A DNA stretch of 64,000 nucleotides from Micropterix aruncella (taxonomy: Eukaryota > Arthropoda > Insecta > Lepidoptera > Micropterigidae), in assembly GCA_944548615.1 (NCBI GenBank), contig OX155963.1, positions 20,956,431-21,020,430 of the forward strand, written 5' to 3'. A model generated the notes under the pieces. That model was not told the DNA's origin and searched no databases. It saw only the letters and a list, made by a program, of their open reading frames with translations. A program made the translations under genes and the position numbers. Below, in pieces: positions 33,831 through 58,447 of the stretch. The first letter of the stretch is position 1. Each line of letters begins with the position of its first letter.

Positions 33831-34224
33831 TCCATATATACTATGATAGATAGTTGTTTCTTAACGTATGCAACCTTGTATATTCAGGAATTTCAGAGAA
33901 AAATACCCTACCATATACGTGAATGGCGATTTGTCGCTATGCTGAAAGAGGGCAACAGCAGCATTTCAGTTTCACTGAAACGACTCTCGCCGAGTAAGCA
34001 AGTTTTTCACGTGCCCGCTTCGGTCGGCGCCCCTATCGCCAAGATGGCGATCCCGCAATTTCCGGCGCCGTTTCCACCCGTCCAAGAGTAAACGATTCGT
34101 AATTGTATCAAAAATCGTTAGGTTTCACTGTATAGCGTCTCGTATTCTGTCTCGTGTCATCTCTGGCAGAATCCATACATGGAGACAAAAGGGTTAATTT
34201 GTTCATATCACGTTTTATGGTATA
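33831..34224. other. Unassigned stretch downstream of the DAAM exon
   Basis: Has an 82-codon open frame ending at 34091 with an AG before GAATTTCAG at 33889. It has no DAAM-like motif and no recognised domain, so it is not called an exon. Confidence 0.4.
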
Positions 34225-34321
34225 CTAGCTGACCCGTCGAACTTCGTACTGCCTAACGGTCAATGAATGTCGTGTTACAGATTAGCTGAACTTAATTTAT
34301 GATAATATGGAAGTAATACAA

Positions 34322-34612
34322 TGGGCTCGATTGCGTTTCTTTGTGAACTAAAACTAAAATTAGTCCAAGCGAACGAGACAGAGCAATAGGTTAGAGCGGA
34401 ATATAAAACGAACGATCGTCGATAAATTCTACCTGTTGAACTTATACTCGTCCAAATAAACTCGAGCATATTTCGTGCGGTGTAAGATTTGACCTTGGCG
34501 AGCAGTTTTAATAATGCGAAAAAGTGACAACCAGTCATCGCTCACTCCGCTCTGTCTCGTTCACACGGACTAAGTTCCGATTTTAGTTCACGAAGAAACG
34601 CAATCGAGCTCA
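34322..34612 (+). mobile_element. MITE family A, complete copy 4
   Basis: 291 bp with inverted ends: TGGGCTCGATTGCGTTTC at the left and GAAACGCAATCGAGCTCA at the right, extending about 45 bp (ACTAAAA.TTAGTCC / GGACTAA.TTTTAGT). Interior without coding capacity. No clear target duplication. Confidence 0.85.
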
Positions 34613-34798
34613 GTGAATACAAAATAAATATTAAGTTCACTACTTTATTAGGATAATAACACAAAAAGAAATATGAAAGTACAAAAATTAAGTATATCAA
34701 TCGCGTGTCAGAATGACATCATTGAATTAAACTATGTAATAATTGTGGTCCGAATATTGTGAATATATATTGTCGATTCGAAACCTTTATTTAAATAC

Positions 34799-35099
34799 TG
34801 GGCCCGATTGCGTTTCTTTGTGAACTAAAACTAAATTTAGTCCAAATGAACGAGACAGAGCGATACGTTAGAGCGAAATATGAAAGGAACGATTGTCGAT
34901 AAATACTACCTGTTGAACTTATACTCGTACGAATAAATTCGAGCATATTTCGTGCGGTGTAAGATTTGACCTTGGCGCGCAGTTTTAATGCGAAAAAGTG
35001 ACAACCGGTCATCTCACACTCTGCTCTAGCGTATTGCCCTGTCTCGTTCACACGGACTAATTTCCGATTTTAGTTCACGAAGAAACGCAATCGAGCCCA
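34799..35099 (+). mobile_element. MITE family A, complete copy 5
   Basis: 301 bp, ends TGGGCCCGATTGCGTTTC and GAAACGCAATCGAGCCCA, in the same orientation as copy 4, ~187 bp downstream of it. Shares the core TTTCGTGCGGTGTAAGATTT. Confidence 0.88.
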
Positions 35100-35372
35100 C
35101 TATCTTTAATTTGAGGGTAGAGTTTACCGTATCGACGGGATTAACATTAAATGTTTGACAGATACGAAACCCATGAACATTTTGTATGGGAAAATGTTTC
35201 TTATTTTATTTTATTTTTTCGTTAATTTTCCAATGTTTTTAATAGTTATTCTGCTATTCAGGACGGAGACAAATACAACAAAATACCATGAAACCAGAAA
35301 ATCGGTCCGGCCGTTATCGAGTTATTTAATAAGTGTTTGAACAAACCCGACTTTGTTTTATATATATAGATT

Positions 35373-36225
<853 letters not shown>

Positions 36226-36259
36226 GAGCCGAAATATTGATATACATTTCATAATCAAA

Positions 36260-50152
<13,893 letters not shown>

Positions 50153-50299
50153 GTTCTTAGTCGTGTCGGTTTTTTATGGTGTATATGATATTATTTAATT
50201 GAATGTGATTTGATGTATAAAGGGAATAAAAATGCAGAAAAGACAAAATAAACGAGTCACAGCATGGGACAACCCTGTTCATATCCAAGAGGTGAACCC
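50153..50299. other. Array right flank
   Basis: Sequence diverges abruptly from the monomer at TGTAGTTCTTAGTCG; no (AT)n on this side. Confidence 0.5.
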
Positions 50300-50440
50300 T
50301 AACGGATTCGGCCGCCGGTTGAGAGAGGTCGCTCATCGATTTTATTTATGAATTTAATATTCCGATGAAATCAGTTCTTGGATACTTGCCGGGAAAGACT
50401 TGAGTCGACTCGACCGTTTTTTTATTATTTCAAAAACATA
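50300..50440 (-). pseudogene. LINE family L C-terminal remnant (minus strand)
   Basis: GAGAGAGGTCGCTCATCGAT, TTTTATTTATGAATTTAATA and GCCGGGAAAGACTTGAGTCG parallel the 16235-16350 copy. Too short and decayed to code. Confidence 0.5.
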
Positions 50441-52059
50441 CATTGATGTTTTTGTCTTCTTGATTCTTGCACTAGTTGAAGAATATATGGAACTCTTGCT
50501 TGGATCTATGTCTGGTGCGAGGTGTCTCTGTGTGTGTGTGTGCGCGTAGTTACGCGCACTACGCACACACGTAGTTACGTACGTTTAAAAATAGCGTACA
50601 AGCCCTGGAGTGTTAATTGTATGAAAACATGCTCATCATTCACAATACGCCTCTCCGTATGTACGTATATAGTACCCTATATGCTTTATTCAATTTCTAT
50701 TGTCAATTTGCGAGAAGGGATGTGCGCCCGAATGAGAAAGACGGCCATCTCGCCGGAGCGAGACAACGATATATGTATGTGCCCCGCCCGTAACCCAGTT
50801 TACCCAGAAATAAAAAAAGAAAAAAAACATGATAAATTCTCAATTTTGCGCCATCTTGAGGGAGTAGAGAGCGAGTTGGCCGCCGCCGCGGGCGAATCGC
50901 GAAATGTTCGGCGGGAAATATTTACGCGGGAAAATCAAGCTGTCATTCCCCTCGCCTCCGCCGAGAAGTCGAATTATTCATCGGTGAAATAATATGCTGT
51001 TATTTCACAGATGTGAAATAACAGCATATACCGGCATCTGTTAGCAGTGGCGTCGAAAAAATAAACCCACACATTATATACCTACTAGACAAATTTTTTA
51101 CAAAAAAAAAACCGGATCCAAACTATCGAGTACAACAACACTGGGTATCGGAAGAAAAGATCACTACTTGTTAGTACTCGATACTTTCTTCGTATACTCG
51201 CGCCTCGCTCCTGAGCTGCCCTTTTATTTATCATCATTATTGATTACATGGTTTTAGATTATTCAGCTCCATAGAAAATTTTTGGCGACATTTTTTTGAC
51301 GGCGAAATGCAGGTGGCGCTGTTATCTAGGAGAGAAAGTCATAGCAATTTATTTGGCCATCTATAATAATATTGATAATGAATGTGTTTTTATAACAGAC
51401 CGATTGATTATTATTAAAAAAAACAATAATATCTTTCAATTATTAGTGCCATCTATCCAATTTTTATATATAGTATAGGATGCCATCAATAGATGGCATT
51501 CTATCGCATACATAAAAATGCGATGTATTGATGGTCAATCTGAACCATTAAGTGCGTAATTATTACGTATTGAAACCTGTTTACAAAATAAAAATTTACA
51601 TATTTACGTAAATAATATTAAAATAATAGGATTTTATTATTTTATACGTACAGGCGTGCTTAGAGCGCCATCTACAATGCGCCTCCATATTGAACATAAC
51701 AATTAATTTTAGGAATTATGGGTGCCATTTACACGTTGCGTTTCGTACTAAAATACTGGTTTCCATATCGAAGTAAGTTGTTGAACAATCTAATCAAATA
51801 TTTCATCAACTGCTACTTGTCAACTGCCACCGATGATCATATCCAAGTTTGCATCGGCCAATTACCATGAAATAATATCAATAATAATTAATAATCGAGC
51901 TTAGGTAATATGTCAAAGCAGCACTAACTCCTCAATCCGCAACATAGCTATATTTTCAGTGTTGCTAGATTTATAAAGGCTGTCCCAAAATTAACGCAAT
52001 AATAAAATTTTATAAAACCACAGGTTTAAAATTTTTATTTTTTAATCATAAAGTATACA
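50441..52059. other. Unassigned stretch with a (TG)n patch and inverted repeat
   Basis: A (TG)n run at 50528-50544 is followed by CGCGTAGTTACGCGC. An open frame of 156 codons at 50522-50992 spans simple sequence and has no recognised domain. Perfect inverted repeat with 18-bp arms 50992-51009 and 51012-51029 (TGCTGTTATTTCACA core). Confidence 0.5.
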
Positions 52060-52345
52060 GTGTAAGCCGTAGCGTAATGGGAATATAAGATTATGTAATA
52101 GGAATATAATATATTCTATATAGGATATAGGGTATATAATATCATAAAGGGTTGTATAATATAGAATATAGGGTTATATAATAGGATTATAGGGTTATAT
52201 AATAGTAATATAATATTTATTCGGTTATATAATGGTTTATATAATAGAAATATAATATAGGGTTTTATAATAGGAATTTAATAGTAATGGAATAGGTTAT
52301 ATATTAGGAATATAATAAAGGAACAGTAGTGCAGGAATATAATAG
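52060..52345. repeat. Degenerate AT-rich tandem repeat
   Basis: Irregular repeats of GGGTTATATAATAGGAATAT-like units, about 18-27 bp, over ~285 bp directly beside a family G copy. Confidence 0.65.
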
Positions 52346-52371
52346 GTAAATGCAGTGCAGGATTCAGTGCA

Positions 52372-52985
52372 GGGCCATTCTGTTCAGGGTTGGTCACACT
52401 CACGGGTCAACACCCATCCGTCGGCCTCCACGCATGAAGTGCGAGCCCGGGCATGACTCTGGCCTTCAGGAGTCAACCTTCTGGCACTTCTGGACGGTCT
52501 GCGCACGTGAGCCAATCGATTTTGCATTCTGACTAACGGTCGGGGGAGTCTGGAATCAGTACTGTTTCCTATAGAGCGGGGGTGGTTGCGGACCTTAGGG
52601 CGACTGCTCTTGAAACGAGCATCGGCTACCCGATCCTGGGTGAACAGCCGGGCAAAGGTCCGGTCCGTGATAGATTCGGTTTACACCGTTTCACCGCTTC
52701 GTAAGGGAGAGGACCGCGCAAGCGACCTCGAACTAGTAACCAGTCGAGAGACCGGAGTAATCTGATCGAAATTGGAAGTAAGGGCGTGAGTGTAAGCCCA
52801 CTGGGTAACAAACCTGGTTATCTCGCGGATAAGGCGTTGGCCTCTTACGGGCATGTGGCGGGGCTTGACGGTGGACTATTTTGTCCAAGTCTTCTGCGCT
52901 CACTTCACGGGAGATAGAACGACCAATCGTTAAAATTTCCTGAGGTGACGGGTTCGCCCGTTGTAGTTGACAACTCTATTTGGTC
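52372..52985 (-). repeat. GC-rich repeat family G, minus-strand copy
   Basis: Reverse complement of the 27098-27765 copy over almost its full length, from GGGTCAACACCCATCCGTCG to GGGTTCGCCCGTTGTAGTTG and ACAACTCTA. Confidence 0.8.
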
Positions 52986-53690
52986 CTTTCCTCCGAAGGC
53001 GTGGGTGGTCGTAGGCTTGTTGGATCGTTGGCAATCAATCATTCGTGGATTTTATGAAATCCAAGTGCGACAATTTCGACGTCATCGCTGAAAATGATTT
53101 TGTTAAAAAAAATGTATTGCAATAGCTTTTATATTCAATAAGTTTTATATTTAAAACATTTTTAATAACCCTGAACTGTCAGCTATCACGCTGTTTTTTT
53201 CCGTTTGCAACGCTCTAATAAATAAGTGGCACAAAACTCAAATCTTGCGTAAATTTTTACTATAAATTTAAAACTGCGCGACCTAAAAATTTGCTCCCGG
53301 GGAAATGCTGTTTTAAATTATTCAAAGTTGTTTCGGCTGCGATAGTATTTTTCTCATCAGAAATCAGAACGAAAAACAAGAAATGAGAGATGTAGAAGAA
53401 AAACAAATTGCGGGGCGTCGATAAAAATCATCGCTGAGCGCGTGTAGGGCGGCGGTGGCTGCGGTAGCGAGTTTTATTTATCGCCCAGGTTCGTCTGTTA
53501 TTGGTTCAGATTCCGCGAGCGAACGCACCCCCGAGGCACCAGACAATCGGCCGCTGGTGGCGCATAAATCTGACAGCTCTGCTCCTGAAGGAAGCGCCAA
53601 GGAAGCTGGAATTTCGCCAAGTCTCTCGGTACCTATACTATGGCACTGGTGGAATTTGAAAAATCCAGTTGTTTGTTGCTTAGCCCTCGC
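52986..53690. other. Unassigned stretch
   Basis: 53440-53640 is GC-richer with open frames on both strands but no recognised domain. No repeat boundary found. Confidence 0.35.
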
Positions 53691-53875
53691 CAGGCGGCCT
53701 AGGTACAATTGTAACGTTTCCGTTTTTATATTTTTATAACTTTTTTCCCAGAAGTCTTAGAGGGCTGACATTTTATGACATCTCTACGTTTTTGGCCTTA
53801 ACTATATATACCAAATTTCAGTATAATATCTCCACCCCCTTCCCCAAAATAAGGGGTCGTTTTCTTTTTGCAGAC

Positions 53876-54247
53876 ACAAAAGGCGGCATAGGTACAATTG
53901 TACCTTCATTCATTTTGTATGAACATTATGAACAACCAAATTCTTATGAAATATGCTTCTTATTTTATACATTTTTGTTTGAATAGGAATATAGGCACTG
54001 AGAAATAATTATTGAAGTAGTCCTGTATTACCATATTCACTTATGTATAAATATCAGAAATACTATACTATATTATATATTAGTATACAGGTATTTTAAT
54101 TATAAATATCAGAAAACATGACTTCAACATCCTATAGATTGTGTAGGTATTAAATATTAGTTATTTATAGTTTAAACATTTTGCCTAGAGTGAGAAATTT
54201 CATACAAAATATATGAGGGTACAATTGTACCTATACCACCTTTTTGC
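53876..54247. mobile_element. Candidate TIR element with palindromic ends
   Basis: Ends are inverted: left AAAAGGCGGCATAGGTACAA (53878) continuing TTGTACC; right GGTACAATTGTACCTATACC (54218) continuing ACCTTTTTGCG. Each end includes the 14-bp palindrome GGTACAATTGTACC. A third, single-sided copy of the end lies at 53692-53715. No coding capacity. Confidence 0.55.
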
Positions 54248-55149
54248 GTTGTAAACTTATACAGCCTAGTCAGGCTTAGACAAGTTGACATAGTTGTTTG
54301 TTGTTTGTCAAGTTTACACTTGTTTGAACATAAGTAGTGGTACTAAGACATAGTACATAGATACACGATATTACTCGATTTCATTTTAAAATCCGAAACA
54401 AAACCAGTAATTACGGAATCGATATAATGATTAAAATAAATAAAATATATAATAAATAATATAATAATAAATAAATAAATAAATAAATAAAAAACGATAC
54501 TAAAGGTTTCTGTAGACTCTCACCCATATAATTTATAATAATCTTATTAGATATGTACTTAAAACTATAAAGTCAATCAATTCATTATTTGACATGATAT
54601 AGCAAAATAAATATTAATATACTAACTTACTTTACAACATTTCGACGCCATTTTGTAACCTATGTTTTTGGTTACGTTCATTTTGTAATGGATATATTTG
54701 TAACGTTTAAATAAAAGAGTTGAATTGATCGTACAAGTATATTATATTGAAAATGAAGTTAACATAAAATGTAGAGTAAACCATTCCAAACAAAGATTTT
54801 AAGTAGAGATAAAAATACACAAGAGAAGAAAAGAAATTGATTAATACAAATAAAAAAATCACGATTGGAATTGATTTCATATTAAATTCAAATTTCTGTT
54901 CATAATTATGTTTGATTCGAGTCAGTAATAAGGAGAGACATGAGAAGTTTTCGCCAGGGTCGGTAACCTAACTTGAATTATTAGAGGTAAGTTATGTGCA
55001 TGTGCATTATAGAAATTAAACCAGTTGCCATGAAATACCAATTGCCAATTGCCATAAAATAGATAATTCCAACAAATACAAAATACAATTGGTTAATCAT
55101 CGGAGAAAAAAATAAATAATTCTTATAATATAATACTCAATAAAATGGT
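54248..55149. other. AT-rich unassigned stretch
   Basis: Contains an (AAAT/AATA)n run at about 54465-54492. No gene. Confidence 0.4.
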
Positions 55150-55525
55150 AAAGATTATAAATAAGATAAAAAAAACGAATTTAAAGCCTGAAGTTTGTAG
55201 CACCTTACGTTCCGGCGACACTGCAGCCGCCGTTGTCTAGGGTAGACTGAAAGAGCTGTCCGCGGGTAGGCCGCATACCGCTTCCGCCACTGCTCAGATT
55301 ACCTATAACGGTGGTGGGGGGGGGGGGGGGCGGGCTCGGCGCGCGTGAATTTCGAAATTCCACCGTGCTTACAACACTCACTGTATCCTGTCTTACGTCC
55401 TTGCGTTCGGCGTTCGGCGATGGGAACATTTTAAGAAGAGGGTAGAAGAGAGGTTGTAACCGTCCACGTAGAAGAGAGGTTGTAACCGTCGTCTCTATGG
55501 AAGTTCGGGGTTCTTCTTATTTTAA
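55150..55525 (+). mobile_element. Element family H, plus-strand copy
   Basis: Matches 30255-30645 in inverse: ACGAATTTAAAGCCTGAAGT, GTCTAGGGTAGACTGAAAGA, TACGTCCTTGCGTTCGGCGT, AAGTTCGGGGTTCTTCTTAT. Contains a G-run of about 15 at 55315-55330 and a local duplication of GTAGAAGAGAGGTTGTAACC (55442 and 55470). Confidence 0.7.
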
Positions 55526-55864
55526 TGGCTTCCCGGATCATAAGAGGAAAGTAGAATCGTTCTTTATATACAATGGGATTTTGAAACTGCAGCCAGCGGT
55601 TACTTCCGTAGACAAAGCTATCCGATATATGTTCGCAGATCGTCGATTTTTATCGCTAAACAAGTTACTTGGAAGCCTGTTAATTTTTGCTTTAATGTAT
55701 GTTAAGAAATATAAGACAGAACGTCTCCACCGATGAAGAATAATATGGGAGGAAGAAGAATATTTTCGTCCGGAACTTTATACATCCTGTGTACTTCTAC
55801 GTCTATATTTTTTGAAGATAAAGCATTCTAGATGAGGCAAAAATATGTACTCTCTATATCATAA
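55526..55864. other. Unassigned stretch
   Basis: No gene or recognised repeat. Confidence 0.35.
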
Positions 55865-56330
55865 TTATTTGCGTGTACAGAATTTCGTTTCTGTACTATT
55901 GGCCGTTGAGGAGTCCCCTCGTCGAGAACCAATCCTGGGTGCCGCAGTCATGTCATGGTGGAACTTATAGTGGGCTATCATAATTGAATGCGTATACATA
56001 ATTTCATGTCAGTGCTGTTGACCGTTGAGGAGTCCCCTCGTCGGGGGCCAACCCGGGGCGCAGCAGCCATGTCATGGTGAAACTTAAAACCGGCGTATAT
56101 TGAATGCATAACCGGCCATAATTGAATGCGTACACAAAATTTTGTGACTGTGCTGCTGACCGTTGAGGAGTCTTCTCGTCGGGAGCCAACCCTGGCTGGG
56201 CTCAGAAGCCAAGTCATGATGAAATTTATAACGGACTATCATAATTGAATACGTATACAAAATTTCGTGTCTGTGTCCCCTCGTCGGGAGGCAATCCTGG
56301 GTCAAGCTCACCATAAAAATGTATTGCCAT
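55865..56330. repeat. Degenerate ~120-bp tandem repeat (4 copies)
   Basis: CCGTTGAGGAGTC occurs at about 55903, 56022 and 56160, each followed by CTCGTCGGG..CCAA..C(C)TGG; a fourth shortened unit has CCCCTCGTCGGGAGGCAATC near 56276. Intervening text ATAATTGAATGCGTATACA repeats too. Minus-strand frames through it are repeat artefacts. Confidence 0.8.
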
Positions 56331-56635
56331 CGGAACTGAACCAACATGTAAAATTTCAACTTCTTAGGATAAAAGGAAGTGGTTCTAATTCAGCTTACAA
56401 AATTTGACCTAAACAAACATACTGATAAATATTGCAAAGTAAAAAAGCAATGCCTTCGGCAAATAAGGTTTGTAAAAAATCAATGCCTTCGGTGCCGGCT
56501 CCGCACTAGAAACTAATCTGACACAGGTGTAGGCACTCATATAAGGCGAGCCACTCACTGATAGACCGGAGCTTAAAATATTAGAATTTAGTAGGGTTTA
56601 TACATCTATTGCAGTTTTTCGATTATATTACATAG
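56331..56635. other. Unassigned stretch
   Basis: ATGCCTTCGG occurs twice (56450, 56485). No gene. Confidence 0.35.
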
Positions 56636-56910
56636 TGGGCCCGATTGCGTTTCTTCGTGAAATAAAATATGAACTTAGTTCAACCGAACGAGGCAGAGTA
56701 AAACGTTAGATCGGAATATGAATGAACTATCGTCGTTTTTCCCGCACCAAAACTACCTGTCGAACTTACATACGGTCGAATAAGTTTGAACACATTTCGT
56801 GCGGTGTTAGATTTAGCTGGCTTTATCTTCGGTAGGTAGGTTTTAATGCGGAAAAGTGACAACCGTTCATTTCACATTCCGCCCAGACGCACTACTGCTC
56901 TGTCTCGTTA
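56636..56910 (+). mobile_element. MITE family A, copy 6 (right end missing)
   Basis: TGGGCCCGATTGCGTTTC at 56636, interior blocks CGAACGAGGCAGAG, TTTCGTGCGGTGTTAGATTT and AAAAGTGACAACCGTTCAT, lost after CTCTGTCTCGTT at about 56909. Confidence 0.8.
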
Positions 56911-57484
56911 AAGTTAAAATAAAAATATAGTAGAACACCGTTTCGAAGCGTTTGCTTGCTACACGTCAATGGTCCTGTATCTTATCGATTCGTCTGAATT
57001 AATTTCTAAATTTCTATCGACTTGGAAGGGCAGGAGCCTTGACGAAGCAACTACTTCTAAAGAAAACCAAGGCCCTTGTTTACGCCAGTTGCTCTGTGTG
57101 GTAATTGATTAGGTATACGCCTGCATTAGATTTGTGGGAAGGCGCCTTAAGATCATTCCAAATACCGGTTATTTTTTCCTACCCCCATCCTACTGTCAAA
57201 ATACGAAGATTCTGTTCTGCATACTGGCTTCCTGTCAATGTTACATCGCACCGCATTTTATATTCTAACGCGTTTGAGTGATTAATAATGGATTGCTCAT
57301 CCTAACACCGCATCTATAAACCCACCAATCTCGTGTGGACATCAAGAAAGTGGCTCCCGTGTCCTGACCATCTTATTTCCGGATTTTAAGGTAAGCCATC
57401 TAAGCATATTTGATGTAGGTAGTGTATCCGATTGCCACACGAAGATATTGTATGAATATTTGTAGTGGTACTTTGCCCAATTAC
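56911..57484. other. Unassigned stretch
   Basis: No gene or recognised repeat. Confidence 0.35.
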
Positions 57485-58005
57485 AATATATTTATATAAA
57501 GATTGGTGGAACCACCGCTTCGAACCCCAATATGATGTTTGGAATCAGATATTATCCGCTATAATCTGAAACTTTATACACCAGCCCTACTTGTCATGAG
57601 CAAGACGAACTTTAGAACCACTAACGGTCTCCTCATTGGACACATGACCCTTAGAGCACATCTATTCAACCTTGGCTGGACCGAAAGCAAGGAATGCCGA
57701 ATATGTGGCGAAGAACCTGAAGACAGCATACACATCGTTGGTCGCTGCCCAGGCCTCGCCGTAAAAAGACACAGTTTACTGGGACGAGTTCTCTTGAACC
57801 CAGCGAACTACCCAACTTGAAGGTTAGTGATCTGCATGGACTGGTAAGCAGAATCCCGGTATATAACAGGAGCCCGCTACTAGCAGACCATTGACCCAAC
57901 CACAATATGGGTAGTTACAAAAGATCTTAAAGATCCAGGTTATCGAGGGCTGGAAACAAGCCCATACCCCCCACCTCCGTTTATTACTACTACTACTACT
58001 ACTAT
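57485..58005 (+). pseudogene. LINE C-terminal piece after RNase H, with (TAC)n tail
   Basis: From about 57590 the frame reads NFRTTNGLLIGHMTLRAHLF, then CRICGEEPEDSIHIVGRCPG. This is the LLtGH..lr.HL..lg...C..Cg..eeT..Hil..Cp pattern found at the C-terminus of R1/Jockey/I-type LINEs that carry RNase H. The frame closes at 57820. Just upstream another frame reads DWWNHRFEPQYDVWNQIL. The 3' region ends in (CTA)n at 57984-58003. Truncated at the 5' end; no RT present. Confidence 0.68.
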
Positions 58006-58255
58006 CGGCTTGGAGACGCCTTCGGCAGGAACATCGGTATTGTCTGCTCACTACATCCATCGGTTTGAAGACAGCGGCGGTATAGAGGCGCATGCGCCGC
58101 CGCGCTGTTCATCGCGCTTGCTACCTCAATTTTGCTCCCAAAAGTGTCTTGATTGCTCCGAGTCGGAGATTAGGGTACTATTAGTCTTAAGCGTTAAGGG
58201 ATTGCGGGGATAGGGTGCGAGGGAAGTGAGCAGAGCCCGGAGAGAGACTTTACAA

Positions 58256-58447
58256 GGCCCGGTGGCATAGTAGTTAGGTCGCCTGATCTTACATTGTAAG
58301 GTCCCGGGTTCGATTCCCGGCCGAGCCACCATTTTCCGTTGGGATCAAATTATCGTAATTGAATTTCAATTCTGTCGATCTATTGCAATAACAAGACATG
58401 CGTGTTACACAAACATATGCATATAACCACTAGGGTTGGTTGTAAGA
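58256..58447 (+). mobile_element. tRNA-derived SINE, copy 2 (3' part lost)
   Basis: Same head and body as 5543. A box TGGCATAGTAG (58263-58273) is slightly degraded; B box GGTTCGATTCC (58307-58317) is perfect. Matches copy 1 until GGGTTGGTTGTAAGAG at 58447, then switches to LINE sequence. Confidence 0.85.

Larger units (their letters stand above)
34225..35372 (+). mobile_element. Interspersed element carrying two nested MITEs
   Basis: Left end ACTAGCTGACCCGTCGAACT (34224) and right part AAATCGGTCCGGCCGTTATC (35299) through TTATATATATAGATTT (35358) resemble the two ends of a repeat family common in insect genomes. Between them sit two complete family A MITEs, which would account for most of the length. 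Class not established. Confidence 0.45.

Noticed and set aside
33843..34091. Second DAAM exon downstream
   Set aside because: No match to the DAAM segment expected after KWQIYCS; residues look random and there is no supported donor.
50522..50992. 156-codon gene
   Set aside because: Begins in a (TG)n run and has no recognisable domain.
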